From Polynucleobacter antarcticus (GTDB taxonomy: Bacteria > Pseudomonadota > Gammaproteobacteria > Burkholderiales > Burkholderiaceae), in contig NZ_CP028941.1 in assembly GCF_013307245.1 (NCBI RefSeq), forward strand, positions 1,984,001-2,048,000: a DNA stretch of 64,000 nucleotides, read 5' to 3'. Positions within the stretch are counted from its first letter, which is position 1, and each line of letters opens with the position of its first letter. The translations under genes were made by a program, and so were the position numbers. Below are positions 9,606-20,092 of the stretch, in pieces. A model generated the notes under the pieces. It was not told the DNA's origin. It searched no databases and saw only the letters and a list, made by a program, of their open reading frames with translations.

Positions 9606-12500
9606 ATGAATAACGAAATCAAAATCCGTGGTGCACGCACGCACAACCTCAAAAATATCAATCTAGACATTCCTAGAGAGAAATTAGTCGTCCTCACTGG
9701 ACTATCCGGTTCAGGGAAGAGTTCGCTGGCTTTTGACACTCTTTATGCAGAAGGCCAACGTCGTTATGTAGAGTCTTTATCTGCTTATGCCCGTCAATTT
9801 TTGCAACTGATGGAAAAGCCTGATGTCGATACGATTGAAGGTTTGTCTCCTGCGATTTCGATTGAGCAAAAAGCCACTAGTCATAATCCGCGCTCTACCG
9901 TAGGTACGGTGACTGAAATTCATGACTACTTACGCCTGCTGTTTGCTCGTGCTGGCACCCCACACTGCCCAGATCATGATCTACCCCTAGAAGCGCAAAG
10001 CGTTTCGCAAATGGTCGATACCGTATTGGCGATGCCCGAAGATACCAAGCTCATGATTTTGGCTCCCGTAGTAAGCGAGCGTAAAGGTGAGTTCGTAGAC
10101 TTATTTCAAGATTTGCAAGCGCAAGGGTTTGTGCGTTTTCGAGTACGCTCTGGTGGTGGCACTACCAATACTGCTAAGGCTGAAATCTTTGAAGTGGATC
10201 AGCTGCCCACTCTCAAGAAAAACGATAAGCACTCTATTGAAGTCGTAGTGGATCGCATCAAAGTACGTCCAGATATTCAGCAACGTTTGGCGGAGTCTTT
10301 TGAAACAGCGTTACGCCTTGCTGATGGCAAAGCCATGATTGTCAATATGGATACCGGCAAAGACATGATTTTCTCAAGCAAGTTTGCTTGTCCTGTTTGC
10401 TCTTATTCCCTCCAAGAATTAGAGCCCCGCCTCTTCTCGTTTAATAACCCGATGGGCGCCTGCCCATCCTGTGATGGCTTGGGTCATCAATCTTTCTTTG
10501 ATCCGAAACGGATTGTTGCTCACCCTGATCTATCGCTGGCATCGGGCGCGATTAAGGGCTGGGACCGTCGCAATCAGTTTTATTTCAAACTATTACAAAC
10601 ACTCGCGAAGCATGGTGGCTTTGATGTAGAAAAGCCCTTTGAGACACTCAATAAGAAACAGCAAGATCTCATCTTATTGGGCTCTGGGGAAGTCACGATT
10701 CCATTTGAGTACATCAATGAACGCGGAAAAAATAGTATTCGGGAGCACGCCTTCGAAGGTATTGTTGCCAACTTTGAGCGTCGCTATAGAGAAACTGATT
10801 CCATGACCGTGCGTGAAGAATTATCACGTTACCAAAATGTCCAGACCTGCCCCGAATGTAGTGGCAGTCGTTTACGCAAGGAAGCACGCTTCGTCAAGGT
10901 GGGTGAAGGCAAACAATCCCGTGCCATTTATGAGATTAGCGCCCTACCTTTAAAAGAAGCAAAAGAATATTTTGAAGTGCTCGCACTGAAAGGTGCTAAA
11001 CGCGAAATCGCCGATAAGATTGTGATTGAGATTAGCTCACGCCTACGTTTTCTGAATGATGTGGGTTTGGACTATCTCTCTTTAGAGCGTAGTGCAGACA
11101 CTCTCTCTGGTGGAGAAGCGCAACGTATTCGTCTTGCCTCTCAGATTGGTTCAGGATTAACAGGGGTGATGTACGTATTAGATGAGCCCTCGATCGGTCT
11201 GCACCAGCGTGATAACGATCGTTTGATCGGCACTCTAAAACACTTACGCGACTTGGGTAACAGCGTGTTAGTAGTTGAGCATGACGAAGATATGATTCGC
11301 GCCTCTGACTATGTGATTGATATTGGCCCCGGGGCTGGCGTACATGGCGGCGAAATTGTGGCTCAAGGTACTCCTGCAGAAGTAGAAGCTAACCCCAAAT
11401 CACTTACAGGCGCTTACTTATCTGGACGCGAATGGATTGCTGTTCCAGAAAAACGTATCCCCGTGAACGATCGCTTCCTAGAGATCATCGGGGCCCGTGG
11501 CAATAATCTGCAATCTGTTCATGCCAAAGTTCCCGTCGGCTTATTAACCTGTGTGACGGGTGTTTCTGGATCTGGTAAATCTACCCTAATTAATGACACC
11601 CTCCACCATGCGGTAGCGCAACATATATATGGCTCTAATGCCGAACCTGCCGCGCATGATGCCATCAAAGGTTTAGAGTATTTTGACAAAGTCATCAGTG
11701 TTGACCAATCCCCGATTGGTCGTACACCACGCTCTAATCCTGCGACCTACACGGGTTTATTTACGCCTATAAGAGAGCTCTTCTGTGGGGTGCCGGCTGC
11801 ACGTGAACGTGGTTACGAAGCAGGCCGTTTTTCTTTTAACGTCAAGGGTGGGCGTTGTGATGCCTGCGAAGGGGATGGCGTTATTAAAGTAGAAATGCAT
11901 TTTCTGCCCGATGTCTACGTACCTTGTGATGTCTGTCATGGCAAACGTTATAACCGCGAAACTTTAGATATTCGCTACAAAGGAAAAAATATTCACGAAG
12001 TACTGTCGATGACTATCGAGCAAGCCCATGAATTCTTTGAAGCGGTGCCGATTGTCAAACGCAAACTCAAAACCCTGCTTGATGTGGGTTTGGGTTATGT
12101 CAAATTAGGTCAAAGTGCCACCACGTTGTCGGGCGGTGAAGCGCAACGCGTCAAACTCTCTCTTGAACTATCAAAACGGGATACAGGCAGAACCTTATAT
12201 ATCTTGGATGAGCCTACGACAGGCTTACATTTTCATGACATTCAACTTCTGCTTACCGTACTTCAAACGCTCAAGAAACAAGGTAACACGATCGTCATCA
12301 TTGAACACAACTTAGATGTGATTAAGACGGCAGATTGGATTATTGATTTAGGTCCTAAGGGTGGCGCTGGTGGTGGGCAAATTATCGCCACTGGAACTCC
12401 TGAAGAGGTATCTAAAAACAAGGCGAGCTTTACGGGTCATTACTTAGCCCCATTACTTGTTCGCAAAACACCAACGACCGTCACTAAGAAGAAAAAGTAA
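9606..12500 (+). CDS. uvrA: Excinuclease ABC subunit A
   Basis: 964 residues, normal for UvrA. There are two ABC ATPase modules: Walker [10 protein letters not shown] near residue 35 and GVSGSGKST near 655, and signatures [14 protein letters not shown] and [15 protein letters not shown]. Zinc-binding pairs are CPVC..CPSC in the first half and CDAC..CDVC in the second. With UvrB it locates bulky DNA lesions in nucleotide excision repair. The C-terminus ends in lysines. It converges on the antiporter gene with only 13 bases between stops and no obvious terminator. Confidence 0.99.
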   Translation: MNNEIKIRGARTHNLKNINLDIPREKLVVLTGLSGSGKSSLAFDTLYAEGQRRYVESLSAYARQFLQLMEKPDVDTIEGLSPAISIEQKATSHNPRSTVGTVTEIHDYLRLLFARAGTPHCPDHDLPLEAQSVSQMVDTVLAMPEDTKLMILAPVVSERKGEFVDLFQDLQAQGFVRFRVRSGGGTTNTAKAEIFEVDQLPTLKKNDKHSIEVVVDRIKVRPDIQQRLAESFETALRLADGKAMIVNMDTGKDMIFSSKFACPVCSYSLQELEPRLFSFNNPMGACPSCDGLGHQSFFDPKRIVAHPDLSLASGAIKGWDRRNQFYFKLLQTLAKHGGFDVEKPFETLNKKQQDLILLGSGEVTIPFEYINERGKNSIREHAFEGIVANFERRYRETDSMTVREELSRYQNVQTCPECSGSRLRKEARFVKVGEGKQSRAIYEISALPLKEAKEYFEVLALKGAKREIADKIVIEISSRLRFLNDVGLDYLSLERSADTLSGGEAQRIRLASQIGSGLTGVMYVLDEPSIGLHQRDNDRLIGTLKHLRDLGNSVLVVEHDEDMIRASDYVIDIGPGAGVHGGEIVAQGTPAEVEANPKSLTGAYLSGREWIAVPEKRIPVNDRFLEIIGARGNNLQSVHAKVPVGLLTCVTGVSGSGKSTLINDTLHHAVAQHIYGSNAEPAAHDAIKGLEYFDKVISVDQSPIGRTPRSNPATYTGLFTPIRELFCGVPAARERGYEAGRFSFNVKGGRCDACEGDGVIKVEMHFLPDVYVPCDVCHGKRYNRETLDIRYKGKNIHEVLSMTIEQAHEFFEAVPIVKRKLKTLLDVGLGYVKLGQSATTLSGGEAQRVKLSLELSKRDTGRTLYILDEPTTGLHFHDIQLLLTVLQTLKKQGNTIVIIEHNLDVIKTADWIIDLGPKGGAGGGQIIATGTPEEVSKNKASFTGHYLAPLLVRKTPTTVTKKKK

Positions 12501-12513
12501 GGCTAGGAATCTA

Positions 12514-14496
12514 TCAGAGCAATTTAGATTCGGCTAAATCAGTCGCCTCTGAATTGCCTGAGAGAACCAAAATATCATTGGTTTGTAAACGCAGTTCGGG
12601 CGTTAACTCTAATTTTACGTAATTAGCGCCATCTACTTTTCTGCGGACCGCTTGTACGCTGACACCTTCATTTTCTAAGTGTAGCTCATCAAGTGTCTTA
12701 CCAATACTGACAGACTCAGGCAGGAGCGTCACGGAATGTAGGCGCCAAGATTCATTCGATCCAAAGTCATCATCTGTAGCACTTCGAAAATAACCACGCA
12801 GTAAGCTATAGCGGGCTTCGCGCGCACTCGTAATACGCCGTACGACTTTACGCATCGGCACACCCATCATGAGTAAAACATGGGATGCCATCATCAAGCT
12901 ACCTTCAATTAGCTCAGGCACCACCTCGGTTGCGCCAGCTGCTTGTAACTTCGCTAAGTCTGCATCATCTTTGGTACGTACCAATACGGTCATACCTGGA
13001 CGCAAACGCTCGACTTGGTAAAGCACCTTGAGTGTTGCAGGGGTGTCTGCATAAGTAATGACTACCGCCTTAGCTCTGGCTAGTCCAGCAGCGACCAAAT
13101 AATTTTCTCTACTAGCATCCCCATACACCACGTTATCTCCTGCAGCAGCAGCTTCCTTCACCCGATCTGAATCCATATCTAAAGCAATGTAAGGAATCTT
13201 TTCTTGATCCAGCATGCGCGCAAGACTTTGTCCAGAACGGCCGAAACCACAAATCACCACATGATTCTCGGTACGGACACTTTTAGCAGCAACACGGGTC
13301 AGAGCGAGAGATTGCAAAAGCCACTCGTTGGAAGAAAAGCGCATGGCAATCTGATCACTGTATTGAATTAAGAATGGTGCGGCAAACATCGAGAGCAACA
13401 TGGCAGCTAGCACCGCTTGACTTAATGCGGGATCAATTAATTTGAGACCATCGATTTGTGTAAGTAATACAAACCCGAATTCTCCTGCTTGGGCTAAGCA
13501 CAAACCGGTTCGAATAGAAATACCAGGGCTGGAACCAAAAGCTCTAGAGAGCAATGCAATCAAACCAAATTTGAAGATCAATGGTCCAAGCATTAACAAT
13601 ATGACAAGCAGCCACTGTTGATGAATCACCTCGAAATTGAGGAGCATTCCAACAGAGATAAAGAATAGCCCTAGAAGAACATCTCTAAAAGGTTTGACAT
13701 CCTCTTCAACCTGATGACGATAGGGCGTCTCAGCAATTAACATTCCCGCCATAAAAGCACCAAGCGCTAAAGATAGGCCAAAGTGCTCAGTCAATGCAGC
13801 CATACCCAAAACAATCAGCAAGAGGTTGAGCATAAAAAGCTCTTGTGAACGCAATTTGGTTACCAAGCTAAACCAACGACTCATTAAGGTTTGTCCAATA
13901 ACAAAAATCAGAATCAGCGCGACCGCAATCTTGACTGATGCCAGCGACAGGGCAATAAAGAGATCCTCAGGATTTTTTCCTAAGGAAGGAAGCAAAATCA
14001 GCAGAAAAACAACTGCTAGGTCCTGAAAAAGCAAAATACCTACGACATTACGCCCATGCTCCGTCTCGATTTCGGAACGATCCGAGAGGAGTTTGATCAC
14101 AATCGCCGTTGAGGACATAGCAAAAGCGCCTCCGAGCGCAATGGCTCCCTGCCAACTCATTGGGTAGACCCAACTTAAGAGCATGCTCGCTGGAATCGCT
14201 ATAAGTATGGTGATGACAACCTGGCTTCCACCCAACCCAAATACGATGGAGCGCATTGCCCTCAATTTATGCAAGTTGAATTCCAAGCCAATGGAGAACA
14301 TCAGAAAAACAATGCCAAATTCCGCTAAATACGTCACTGTGGCAGAATCACTCGCCAATCCAAGGGCATGGGGGCCAATCAAGACGCCAATCGCTAAATA
14401 GCCCAAAATAGGGGGTAGCCCAAAATAGCGGAAAATAACTACCCCGGCCACTGCGGAGGCCAACAAGATGAGCGTTAATTGAAGGACTGTCGGCAT
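12514..14496 (-). CDS. Kef-type monovalent cation:proton antiporter (CPA2) with TrkA domains
   Basis: About 660 residues from the ATG at 14496 (MPTVLQLTLIL); an in-frame upstream start at 14547 would overlap kdsD and adds a non-conserved leader. The N-terminal ~390 residues hold about 12 membrane helices with LGYLAIGVLIGPHALG and the LFQDLAVVFLL segment of CPA2 exchangers. Then comes a TrkA-N Rossmann domain (VVICGFGRSGQSLARML) and a TrkA-C domain. It is probably a potassium or sodium/proton exchanger gated by NAD(H) or a similar ligand; ion specificity is not assignable. Its start is only 11 bases from that of kdsD on the other strand. Confidence 0.9.
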   Translation of the reverse strand: MPTVLQLTLILLASAVAGVVIFRYFGLPPILGYLAIGVLIGPHALGLASDSATVTYLAEFGIVFLMFSIGLEFNLHKLRAMRSIVFGLGGSQVVITILIAIPASMLLSWVYPMSWQGAIALGGAFAMSSTAIVIKLLSDRSEIETEHGRNVVGILLFQDLAVVFLLILLPSLGKNPEDLFIALSLASVKIAVALILIFVIGQTLMSRWFSLVTKLRSQELFMLNLLLIVLGMAALTEHFGLSLALGAFMAGMLIAETPYRHQVEEDVKPFRDVLLGLFFISVGMLLNFEVIHQQWLLVILLMLGPLIFKFGLIALLSRAFGSSPGISIRTGLCLAQAGEFGFVLLTQIDGLKLIDPALSQAVLAAMLLSMFAAPFLIQYSDQIAMRFSSNEWLLQSLALTRVAAKSVRTENHVVICGFGRSGQSLARMLDQEKIPYIALDMDSDRVKEAAAAGDNVVYGDASRENYLVAAGLARAKAVVITYADTPATLKVLYQVERLRPGMTVLVRTKDDADLAKLQAAGATEVVPELIEGSLMMASHVLLMMGVPMRKVVRRITSAREARYSLLRGYFRSATDDDFGSNESWRLHSVTLLPESVSIGKTLDELHLENEGVSVQAVRRKVDGANYVKLELTPELRLQTNDILVLSGNSEATDLAESKLL

Positions 14497-14507
14497 ATAC
14501 TCACTCC

Positions 14508-15500
14508 ATGATAGCGAAGACCCGTGATCGAACCCTAAAGCTTGCACGCGATACCCTCACAATTGAGGCTACTGCGTTGCAAACCATGCGTGACCGCCTC
14601 GAAGGTCCGAATGCAGACGCCTTAGTACTAGCTATAGATCTTTTACATGCCTGCAAAGGCCGCATTGTCGTCTCCGGCATTGGCAAGTCGGGCCATATTG
14701 CCCGCAAAATTGCAGCAACCTTTGCATCGACTGGGTCACCTGCTTTTTTTGTACACCCCGCTGAGGCTAGTCATGGTGACCTCGGGATGGTGACCCGAGA
14801 TGATGTGTTTGTTGCCCTGTCTAATTCTGGTGAAACAGACGAACTACTGACCATCGTACCGATTGTCAAACGCACTGGTGCAAAACTCATTGCTCTGACC
14901 GGAGCACCGCATTCTTCTCTAGCAAAATTGGCAGACGCCCATATTGATACCAGTGTTGAAAAAGAGGCATGTCCACTCAACCTGGCGCCTACTACCAGCA
15001 CTACCGCTGCGCTTGCCATGGGTGATGCTTTAGCAGTTGCCCTACTCGACGCTCGTGGCTTTCTAGCGGAAGACTTTCAGCGCTCACATCCTGGCGGACG
15101 CTTGGGTCGTAAGCAGCTCATGCATGTTAGCGAAGTGATGCGCACCCTAGAGGAAACTCCTAAGATTGCGGTTACAGCATCATTACAAAGCGCCTTACTT
15201 GAAATGACTGCAAAACGTATGGGCATGGTGGTGATTCTGAATAATGAAAATACCGTTGCAGGTATTTTTACGGATGGTGACCTACGTCGCCTATTAGAAA
15301 AAAGCACCAATCTAGATGGCATGACATTACAAGAAGCGATTACCTCTTTACCAAGAACTATTCCGCCAGAACTGCTTGCAGAGGAAGCGATTGAAATGAT
15401 GGAAAAACACCGCATCAACCATCTAGTAGTCACTAATACACAGGGAACCCTGTTGGGCGCACTCAATCTGCATGACTTGTTTGCCGCTAAAGTCATTTAA
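14508..15500 (+). CDS. kdsD: Arabinose-5-phosphate isomerase
   Basis: 330 residues: a SIS domain (GIGKSGHIARKIAATFASTG, then ALSNSGETDELL) followed by two CBS domains (from about residue 210). It interconverts ribulose-5-phosphate and arabinose-5-phosphate, the entry to Kdo for LPS. It heads a plus-strand run kdsD-kdsC-lptC-lptA-lptB. The start is very close to the divergent antiporter, so each promoter must extend into the other coding region. Confidence 0.96.
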   Translation: MIAKTRDRTLKLARDTLTIEATALQTMRDRLEGPNADALVLAIDLLHACKGRIVVSGIGKSGHIARKIAATFASTGSPAFFVHPAEASHGDLGMVTRDDVFVALSNSGETDELLTIVPIVKRTGAKLIALTGAPHSSLAKLADAHIDTSVEKEACPLNLAPTTSTTAALAMGDALAVALLDARGFLAEDFQRSHPGGRLGRKQLMHVSEVMRTLEETPKIAVTASLQSALLEMTAKRMGMVVILNNENTVAGIFTDGDLRRLLEKSTNLDGMTLQEAITSLPRTIPPELLAEEAIEMMEKHRINHLVVTNTQGTLLGALNLHDLFAAKVI

Positions 15501-15513
15501 TTTAACTACATCT

Positions 15514-16086
15514 ATGCCTAGCGCTTTTACTCCCCACAATACCAATCCACTCAAGCAATATCCCCAAGCCTGGGAACGCGCCGCTACCATCAAACTTTTA
15601 GTGCTCGATGTTGATGGTGTTTTGACCAATGGCCAAGTATGGATGGGGAATGACGGTAAAGAATCTTTAAAGGCATTTGATATTCAAGATGGTTTAGGAA
15701 TAAAGCTTTTAGAAAAGATCCATATTCCAACGGCCATCATTACAGGGCGTAGCTCCAATATGGTGCTAGCGCGCTGCGAAGAGCTCGGCATCCAACATGT
15801 ATATATGGGTGTAGAAAACAAAGCCTTAGCACTGGATGACTTACTCCAAGCACTTAATTTGAAACCAGTAGATTGCGCAGTGATGGGTGATGATTGGCCA
15901 GATTTTCAAATGATGAAATATGCCGGCCTGAAGGTATGCCCTGCACAAGGCCATGAGGCAGTCAAAGAGACTGCTCACTTTGTTACTTCGTGCTCTGGTG
16001 GAAATGGTGCAGTACGTGAAGTGTGTGACCTGATTCTGAAAGCGCAAAATCGCTATGAAGAATTACTCAATCAAGCACGTAGCTAG
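15514..16086 (+). CDS. kdsC: 3-deoxy-D-manno-octulosonate 8-phosphate phosphatase
   Basis: 190 residues from the ATG at 15514 (MPSAFTPHN), 13 bases after kdsD; an earlier in-frame start at 15472 would overlap kdsD and is less likely. HAD phosphatase motifs: LVLDVDGVLTNG (nucleophile Asp), AIITGRSS, and VMGDDWPDFQMM. It removes phosphate from Kdo-8-P to give Kdo. Its length and lack of a cap domain fit the tetrameric KdsC class. Confidence 0.96.
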   Translation: MPSAFTPHNTNPLKQYPQAWERAATIKLLVLDVDGVLTNGQVWMGNDGKESLKAFDIQDGLGIKLLEKIHIPTAIITGRSSNMVLARCEELGIQHVYMGVENKALALDDLLQALNLKPVDCAVMGDDWPDFQMMKYAGLKVCPAQGHEAVKETAHFVTSCSGGNGAVREVCDLILKAQNRYEELLNQARS

Positions 16087-16095
16087 GGCTTTTTT

Positions 16096-16740
16096 ATGCA
16101 CTTGAATGCTCAACAAATTAAACTTGGTCTTTGGCGTGGCTTATTACGTCTAATGCCCTTGCTATTAATGGGCACCTTGACGCTAGTCACTTTTTGGTTG
16201 GTCAAAAAAAGTGCTCCTGCAGATATTTCAACGATTGAGCGCGTGCGCTTGCATGAGCCTGATTACATTATTGAGAATGGCATCCTTTCAGCTCTGAATG
16301 AAGCAGGCAATACTAAATATAGAGTGTTAGGTAAAAAAGTGATTCATTATGATGATGATGCATCCATTGATATTCATACACCACGCATGCGTTTATTTAC
16401 CCCCGACAAATCCCCTGTCACTGTAAAAGCCAATATGGGTTACCTAGATGGTGATCTGACTATTCTAGATTTAATAGACAACGCTGAAATTTTTCGCCCA
16501 GCGCAAGCCGCCTCTGCTGGTGAGCCAGGTAAGCCCCGGATGCTTGCACGCTCTACTTATTTTAAAGTCTTCATTAATGATGATGTCATTGAAACCAATA
16601 AGCCGGTCACACTTGAGCAAGGTCTATCAGTCATGCAGTCAAATGATGGTGGCATCTTTAATAATATCGATCAAAGTATGGTGCTATCGGGGAAAGTGAA
16701 AGGGCGTATTGAGCGCGTCCAGTCTGGAGAGCCCCAATGA
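16096..16740 (+). CDS. lptC: LPS export ABC transporter periplasmic protein LptC
   Basis: 214 residues: one N-terminal membrane helix (residues ~12-35, LLRLMPLLLMGTLTLVTFWL), then a beta-rich periplasmic part starting ISTIERVRLHEPDYIIENGI, typical of LptC/YrbK. It links the LptBFG transporter to LptA in the periplasmic LPS bridge. It starts 9 bases after kdsC and overlaps lptA by 4 bases (ATGA). The assignment rests on fold-type sequence features plus position. Confidence 0.92.
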   Translation: MHLNAQQIKLGLWRGLLRLMPLLLMGTLTLVTFWLVKKSAPADISTIERVRLHEPDYIIENGILSALNEAGNTKYRVLGKKVIHYDDDASIDIHTPRMRLFTPDKSPVTVKANMGYLDGDLTILDLIDNAEIFRPAQAASAGEPGKPRMLARSTYFKVFINDDVIETNKPVTLEQGLSVMQSNDGGIFNNIDQSMVLSGKVKGRIERVQSGEPQ

Positions 16741-17318
16741 GCTTGATGATTGTTTCTTCCCCGACATTCCTTCGTCAGTTAGCATTTGCAACTCTGATGT
16801 TGGGAGTCTGCATTACAACAAATACCTACGCTGAAAAAGCAGATCAGGATAAGCCGATTATTTTAGAGGCTGATAAAGTCTCAGTTAATGATGTTCAACA
16901 GATTTATGAACTCGATGGTGAGGTACTCCTTACTAAAGGAAGTATTTTGATCACCGGTCAAAAAGGGAATATTAAAGTAGATCCTGAAGGCTATGAATAT
17001 GTTGATGTCCAAGGCAAACCTGAAACTACAGCGAGTTTTAGACAAAAACGGGAAGGGCCTGCAGATGAGTTCGTTCAGGGTTTAGGTCAAACAGTTGTTT
17101 ACAATGCAAAAACAGAGCTACTTACTCTGACTGGGGATGCTCACTTAAAGCGTCTACATAACATGCAGTTATTAGATCAGTTGCGTGGCTGGAAAATTGA
17201 ATATGATGATGTGAAGCAGTACTATAAAGTCCATCCACCCATCAATGCTAAAGCTGAAGCACTACCACTAGCTAGAGCCATCCTTTCACCGAGAAGAAAA
17301 GCGACACTAGAGAAATAA
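16737..17318 (+). CDS. lptA: LPS transport periplasmic protein LptA
   Basis: 193 residues with a signal peptide ending near NTYA-EK. The mature protein begins with the OstA-like repeat ([37 protein letters not shown]) and continues as beta-jellyroll repeats (GDAHLKRL). It forms the periplasmic bridge that carries LPS from LptC to LptD. It overlaps lptC by ATGA and abuts lptB at TAATG. Confidence 0.94.
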   Translation: MSLMIVSSPTFLRQLAFATLMLGVCITTNTYAEKADQDKPIILEADKVSVNDVQQIYELDGEVLLTKGSILITGQKGNIKVDPEGYEYVDVQGKPETTASFRQKREGPADEFVQGLGQTVVYNAKTELLTLTGDAHLKRLHNMQLLDQLRGWKIEYDDVKQYYKVHPPINAKAEALPLARAILSPRRKATLEK

Positions 17319-18082
17319 TGATGGATTCAAATAGCCTGCAAAACCCAGCGACTCTCAGTGCTAATGCCCTCCAAAAGCGCTATGGCTCCCGGACAGTTGT
17401 CAGAGACGTTTCAGTCGAAGTGAAATGTGGTGAGGTGGTTGGACTGCTCGGCCCTAATGGCGCAGGCAAAACAACCTCGTTCTACATGATTGTTGGTCTA
17501 GTTCCTCTAGATGGTGGCAATATTGTTCTAGACGGTACTGATATTACCCATCTTCCTATTCATAAACGCGCACGAATGGGCTTGTCTTATCTTCCGCAAG
17601 AGGCATCGATCTTTAGAAAACTCAACGTTGCTGAAAATATTCAGGCTGTACTAGAGCTCCAGGTGCAAGGTGGCAAGCCCTTAACTAAGGCAGAGATTGC
17701 GCATCGCCTTGATGAACTATTAGGCGAGCTTCAAATTAGTCATCTTCGCAATAATCCAGCACTTTCCCTCTCTGGTGGAGAGCGTAGGCGTGTAGAAATT
17801 GCGAGGGCGCTGGCATCGCAACCCAAATTTATTTTGCTCGATGAGCCCTTCGCTGGCGTAGATCCCATTGCTGTGGGTGAAATTCAACGGATTGTGCGTT
17901 TCTTAAGAGACCGCCAAATTGGCGTGCTCATCACCGACCATAATGTTCGGGAGACTTTGGGTATTTGTGATCATGCCTACATTATTAGCGAGGGCAGTGT
18001 TCTTGCGGCAGGTAAGCCAGATGAGATTATTCAAAATAACGCCGTTAGAAGAGTGTATCTAGGCGAAAATTTCCGTATGTAA
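17318..18082 (+). CDS. lptB: LPS export ABC transporter ATP-binding protein LptB
   Basis: 254 residues. Walker [13 protein letters not shown]-loop YLPQEASIF, signature [15 protein letters not shown], Walker [14 protein letters not shown], switch His in ITDHNVRET. It powers LPS extraction from the inner membrane together with LptF and LptG, which are not in this window. In most Burkholderiales the next gene is rpoN; here 207 non-coding bases lead straight to hpf. Confidence 0.97.
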   Translation: MMDSNSLQNPATLSANALQKRYGSRTVVRDVSVEVKCGEVVGLLGPNGAGKTTSFYMIVGLVPLDGGNIVLDGTDITHLPIHKRARMGLSYLPQEASIFRKLNVAENIQAVLELQVQGGKPLTKAEIAHRLDELLGELQISHLRNNPALSLSGGERRRVEIARALASQPKFILLDEPFAGVDPIAVGEIQRIVRFLRDRQIGVLITDHNVRETLGICDHAYIISEGSVLAAGKPDEIIQNNAVRRVYLGENFRM

Positions 18083-18289
18083 AGCTGTCTTCCAATATTC
18101 TGGTTTTTTTCGAATATTTATCGAATAAAACTGATGCACCCACTTGGCTTTCGTGAAGATCACTGATACGCTGGATACAAATGGCATTTAAAACTCAATT
18201 CCAAATATACTAATACAAGATTACAGGGGCTTGCTGCGCACCCTATGTCATTATTTGCGCATGCATTTTGATTTGTAGAGGAGCTGCTG
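18083..18289 (+). other. Intergenic region lptB-hpf, at the usual site of rpoN
   Basis: No open reading frame and no recognisable sigma-54 remnant. It holds an AT-rich inverted repeat (AATATTC at 18094-18100 against GAATATT at 18112-18118), possibly a weak terminator for lptB, and a TATACT -10-like box at 18206-18211 without a good -35. An AGGAG ribosome site precedes hpf. This is the largest gap in the first half of the window. Confidence 0.5.
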
Positions 18290-18613
18290 ATGAATTTAAA
18301 AATTAATAGCCGTCATGTCGAAGTTACCCCAGCCATGAGAAGCCACCTAGAAGCGGGATTAGCTAAAATTCGTAAGCACTTTGATCATGTTATAGATGCC
18401 TCTGCTTTTCTGATTGTGGATAACGCAAAAGAAAAGGATTTACGTCAAAGTGCTGAGATCACCCTCCACCTCAAAGGTAAAGAGCTTTTTGCAGAGGCGC
18501 ATAATGCCGACCTCTACCATGCTATGGACGCTGTAGTCGATAAACTCGAGCGCCAGGTCGTAAAACATAAAGAAAAAATCCAAGATCACTACCACGAAAA
18601 GAATTTTGAATAA
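18290..18613 (+). CDS. hpf: Ribosome hibernation promoting factor
   Basis: 107 residues, the short HPF/YfiA form. It begins MNLKINSRHVEVTPAMRSHL and contains the basic helix LERQVVKHKEKIQDH. It binds the 30S subunit and drives 100S dimers in stationary phase. It precedes ptsN, hprK and rapZ, the standard order downstream of rpoN in other betaproteobacteria. The GAGGAGCTGCTG before the ATG is a good ribosome binding site. Confidence 0.96.
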   Translation: MNLKINSRHVEVTPAMRSHLEAGLAKIRKHFDHVIDASAFLIVDNAKEKDLRQSAEITLHLKGKELFAEAHNADLYHAMDAVVDKLERQVVKHKEKIQDHYHEKNFE

Positions 18614-18646
18614 TTCTTGGACTCAGGGCACATATAATCATTTGAT

Positions 18647-19108
18647 ATGACTGCCCTGACCGATCTTTTCGCTATAGACCGTATTGCCTTAGCCAGCTCA
18701 TCTAAAAACCGATCCGAGGTATTTGAGGCTGCAGGTGATTTATTTTCCAAACAAGTGGGGCTTGAAGCCGAAGCGATTGTTGGTTTCTTAAACGCCCGAG
18801 AAAACTTAGGCTCCACTGCCTTAGGGGCTGGCGTTGCGATTCCGCATGGCCGAGTTAAAGGGCTCAAGCACCCCATAGCAGCATTTATTACGCTTGGACA
18901 AGCGATTGAGTTTGCAGCCCCTGATGGTGCTGCAGTCTCTATTTTGATTTTTTTATTAGTCCCTGAAAAAGCCACTCAACAACACCTCGAAATTTTATCT
19001 TCGATTGCCCAACTATTATCAGATCCAGATGCAAGGCAATCACTGGCATCTGAAGATAATCCAGAAAAAGTCTGCCAACTACTCCAATCCTGGGTTCCTT
19101 CGGCATGA
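18647..19108 (+). CDS. ptsN: PTS IIA-like nitrogen-regulatory protein PtsN (EIIA-Ntr)
   Basis: 153 residues of the fructose/mannitol EIIA fold. The phospho-accepting histidine is H67 in [11 protein letters not shown], and ENLGSTALG just before it is conserved. It takes phosphate from HPr or NPr and regulates rather than transports. It overlaps hprK by 4 bases (ATGA). With ptsH, ptsI and hprK in the same window it fits a regulatory PTS. Confidence 0.96.
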   Translation: MTALTDLFAIDRIALASSSKNRSEVFEAAGDLFSKQVGLEAEAIVGFLNARENLGSTALGAGVAIPHGRVKGLKHPIAAFITLGQAIEFAAPDGAAVSILIFLLVPEKATQQHLEILSSIAQLLSDPDARQSLASEDNPEKVCQLLQSWVPSA

Positions 19109-20091
19109 CCCAACCCTTGCTCCTTGAGGGACTCACTGCCCAGCAGATCTTTGACGACAATGTTCCCGACCTAAAACTCTCTTGGATTGGCGGATTAGAA
19201 GGTGCAGATCGCACCTTTCCTTCAGAGGCAGTTAAGGTAGCAGCAGCAAGTTCTGATTTAGTCGGCCACTTAAACTTGATTCACCCCAGCCGAATTCAGA
19301 TTTTCGGCGGGCAAGAGGTTTCTTATCATGCCCAACTAGAACCTAAGCAAAGACAAGAGCAAATTAATAATCTGATTTCGAAAATGCCGCCTTGCGTCAT
19401 TGTGGCTGATGGTGAAATCGCTGATGCGGATTTACAGCTTTTCTGCCAAAGATCCTCTACGCCTTTATTTACAACGCCCATCTCTGCAGCAGAGGTCATT
19501 GACCATCTCCGTACCTACCTCACCAAAATGGGTGCTCCACAAATCACTATGCATGGTGTGTTTATGGATATTTTAGGATTAGGCGTTTTAATCACTGGTG
19601 AATCAGGTCTGGGGAAAAGTGAATTGGGCTTGGAACTGATTTCTCGGGGACATGGCTTAGTAGCGGATGATGCAGTCGATTTTTCTCGCCTTGGGCCAGA
19701 TTATATTGAAGGTCGATGCCCAGTAATTTTGCGTAACCTGTTAGAGGTACGTGGATTAGGTTTATTAGACATTCGCACGATTTTTGGTGAAACTGCGGTA
19801 CGTCGAAAGTTAAAGTTGCGCTTAATTGTGCAACTAGTCCGTCGTAATGAAGGAGAATTCGAGCGCCTACCGCTAGAGGCACAGCATATCGACGTTTTAG
19901 GTATTCCCATTAGAACTGTCAAAATTCAAGTAGCTGCAGGTCGTAACTTAGCAGTTTTAGTCGAAGCAGCCGTCCGTAATACTATTTTACAATTACGAGG
20001 CATCGATACGCTAAAAGAATTTATGGAACGTCAACGTTCCCAAATGAATAAAGAAGCAGACTCCTCTAAATCGCAAGGTCGTTTACTCTAA
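19105..20091 (+). CDS. hprK: HPr kinase/phosphorylase
   Basis: 328 residues. The Walker A variant [15 protein letters not shown] is near residue 166, and the HprK signature [13 protein letters not shown] is near residue 215. It phosphorylates Ser46 of HPr and reverses the reaction; the HPr encoded at 52236-52505 carries that serine. In Proteobacteria such a kinase usually accompanies an incomplete PTS. It is sandwiched between ptsN and rapZ with almost no spacing. Confidence 0.97.
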   Translation: MTQPLLLEGLTAQQIFDDNVPDLKLSWIGGLEGADRTFPSEAVKVAAASSDLVGHLNLIHPSRIQIFGGQEVSYHAQLEPKQRQEQINNLISKMPPCVIVADGEIADADLQLFCQRSSTPLFTTPISAAEVIDHLRTYLTKMGAPQITMHGVFMDILGLGVLITGESGLGKSELGLELISRGHGLVADDAVDFSRLGPDYIEGRCPVILRNLLEVRGLGLLDIRTIFGETAVRRKLKLRLIVQLVRRNEGEFERLPLEAQHIDVLGIPIRTVKIQVAAGRNLAVLVEAAVRNTILQLRGIDTLKEFMERQRSQMNKEADSSKSQGRLL

Positions 20092-20092
20092 T

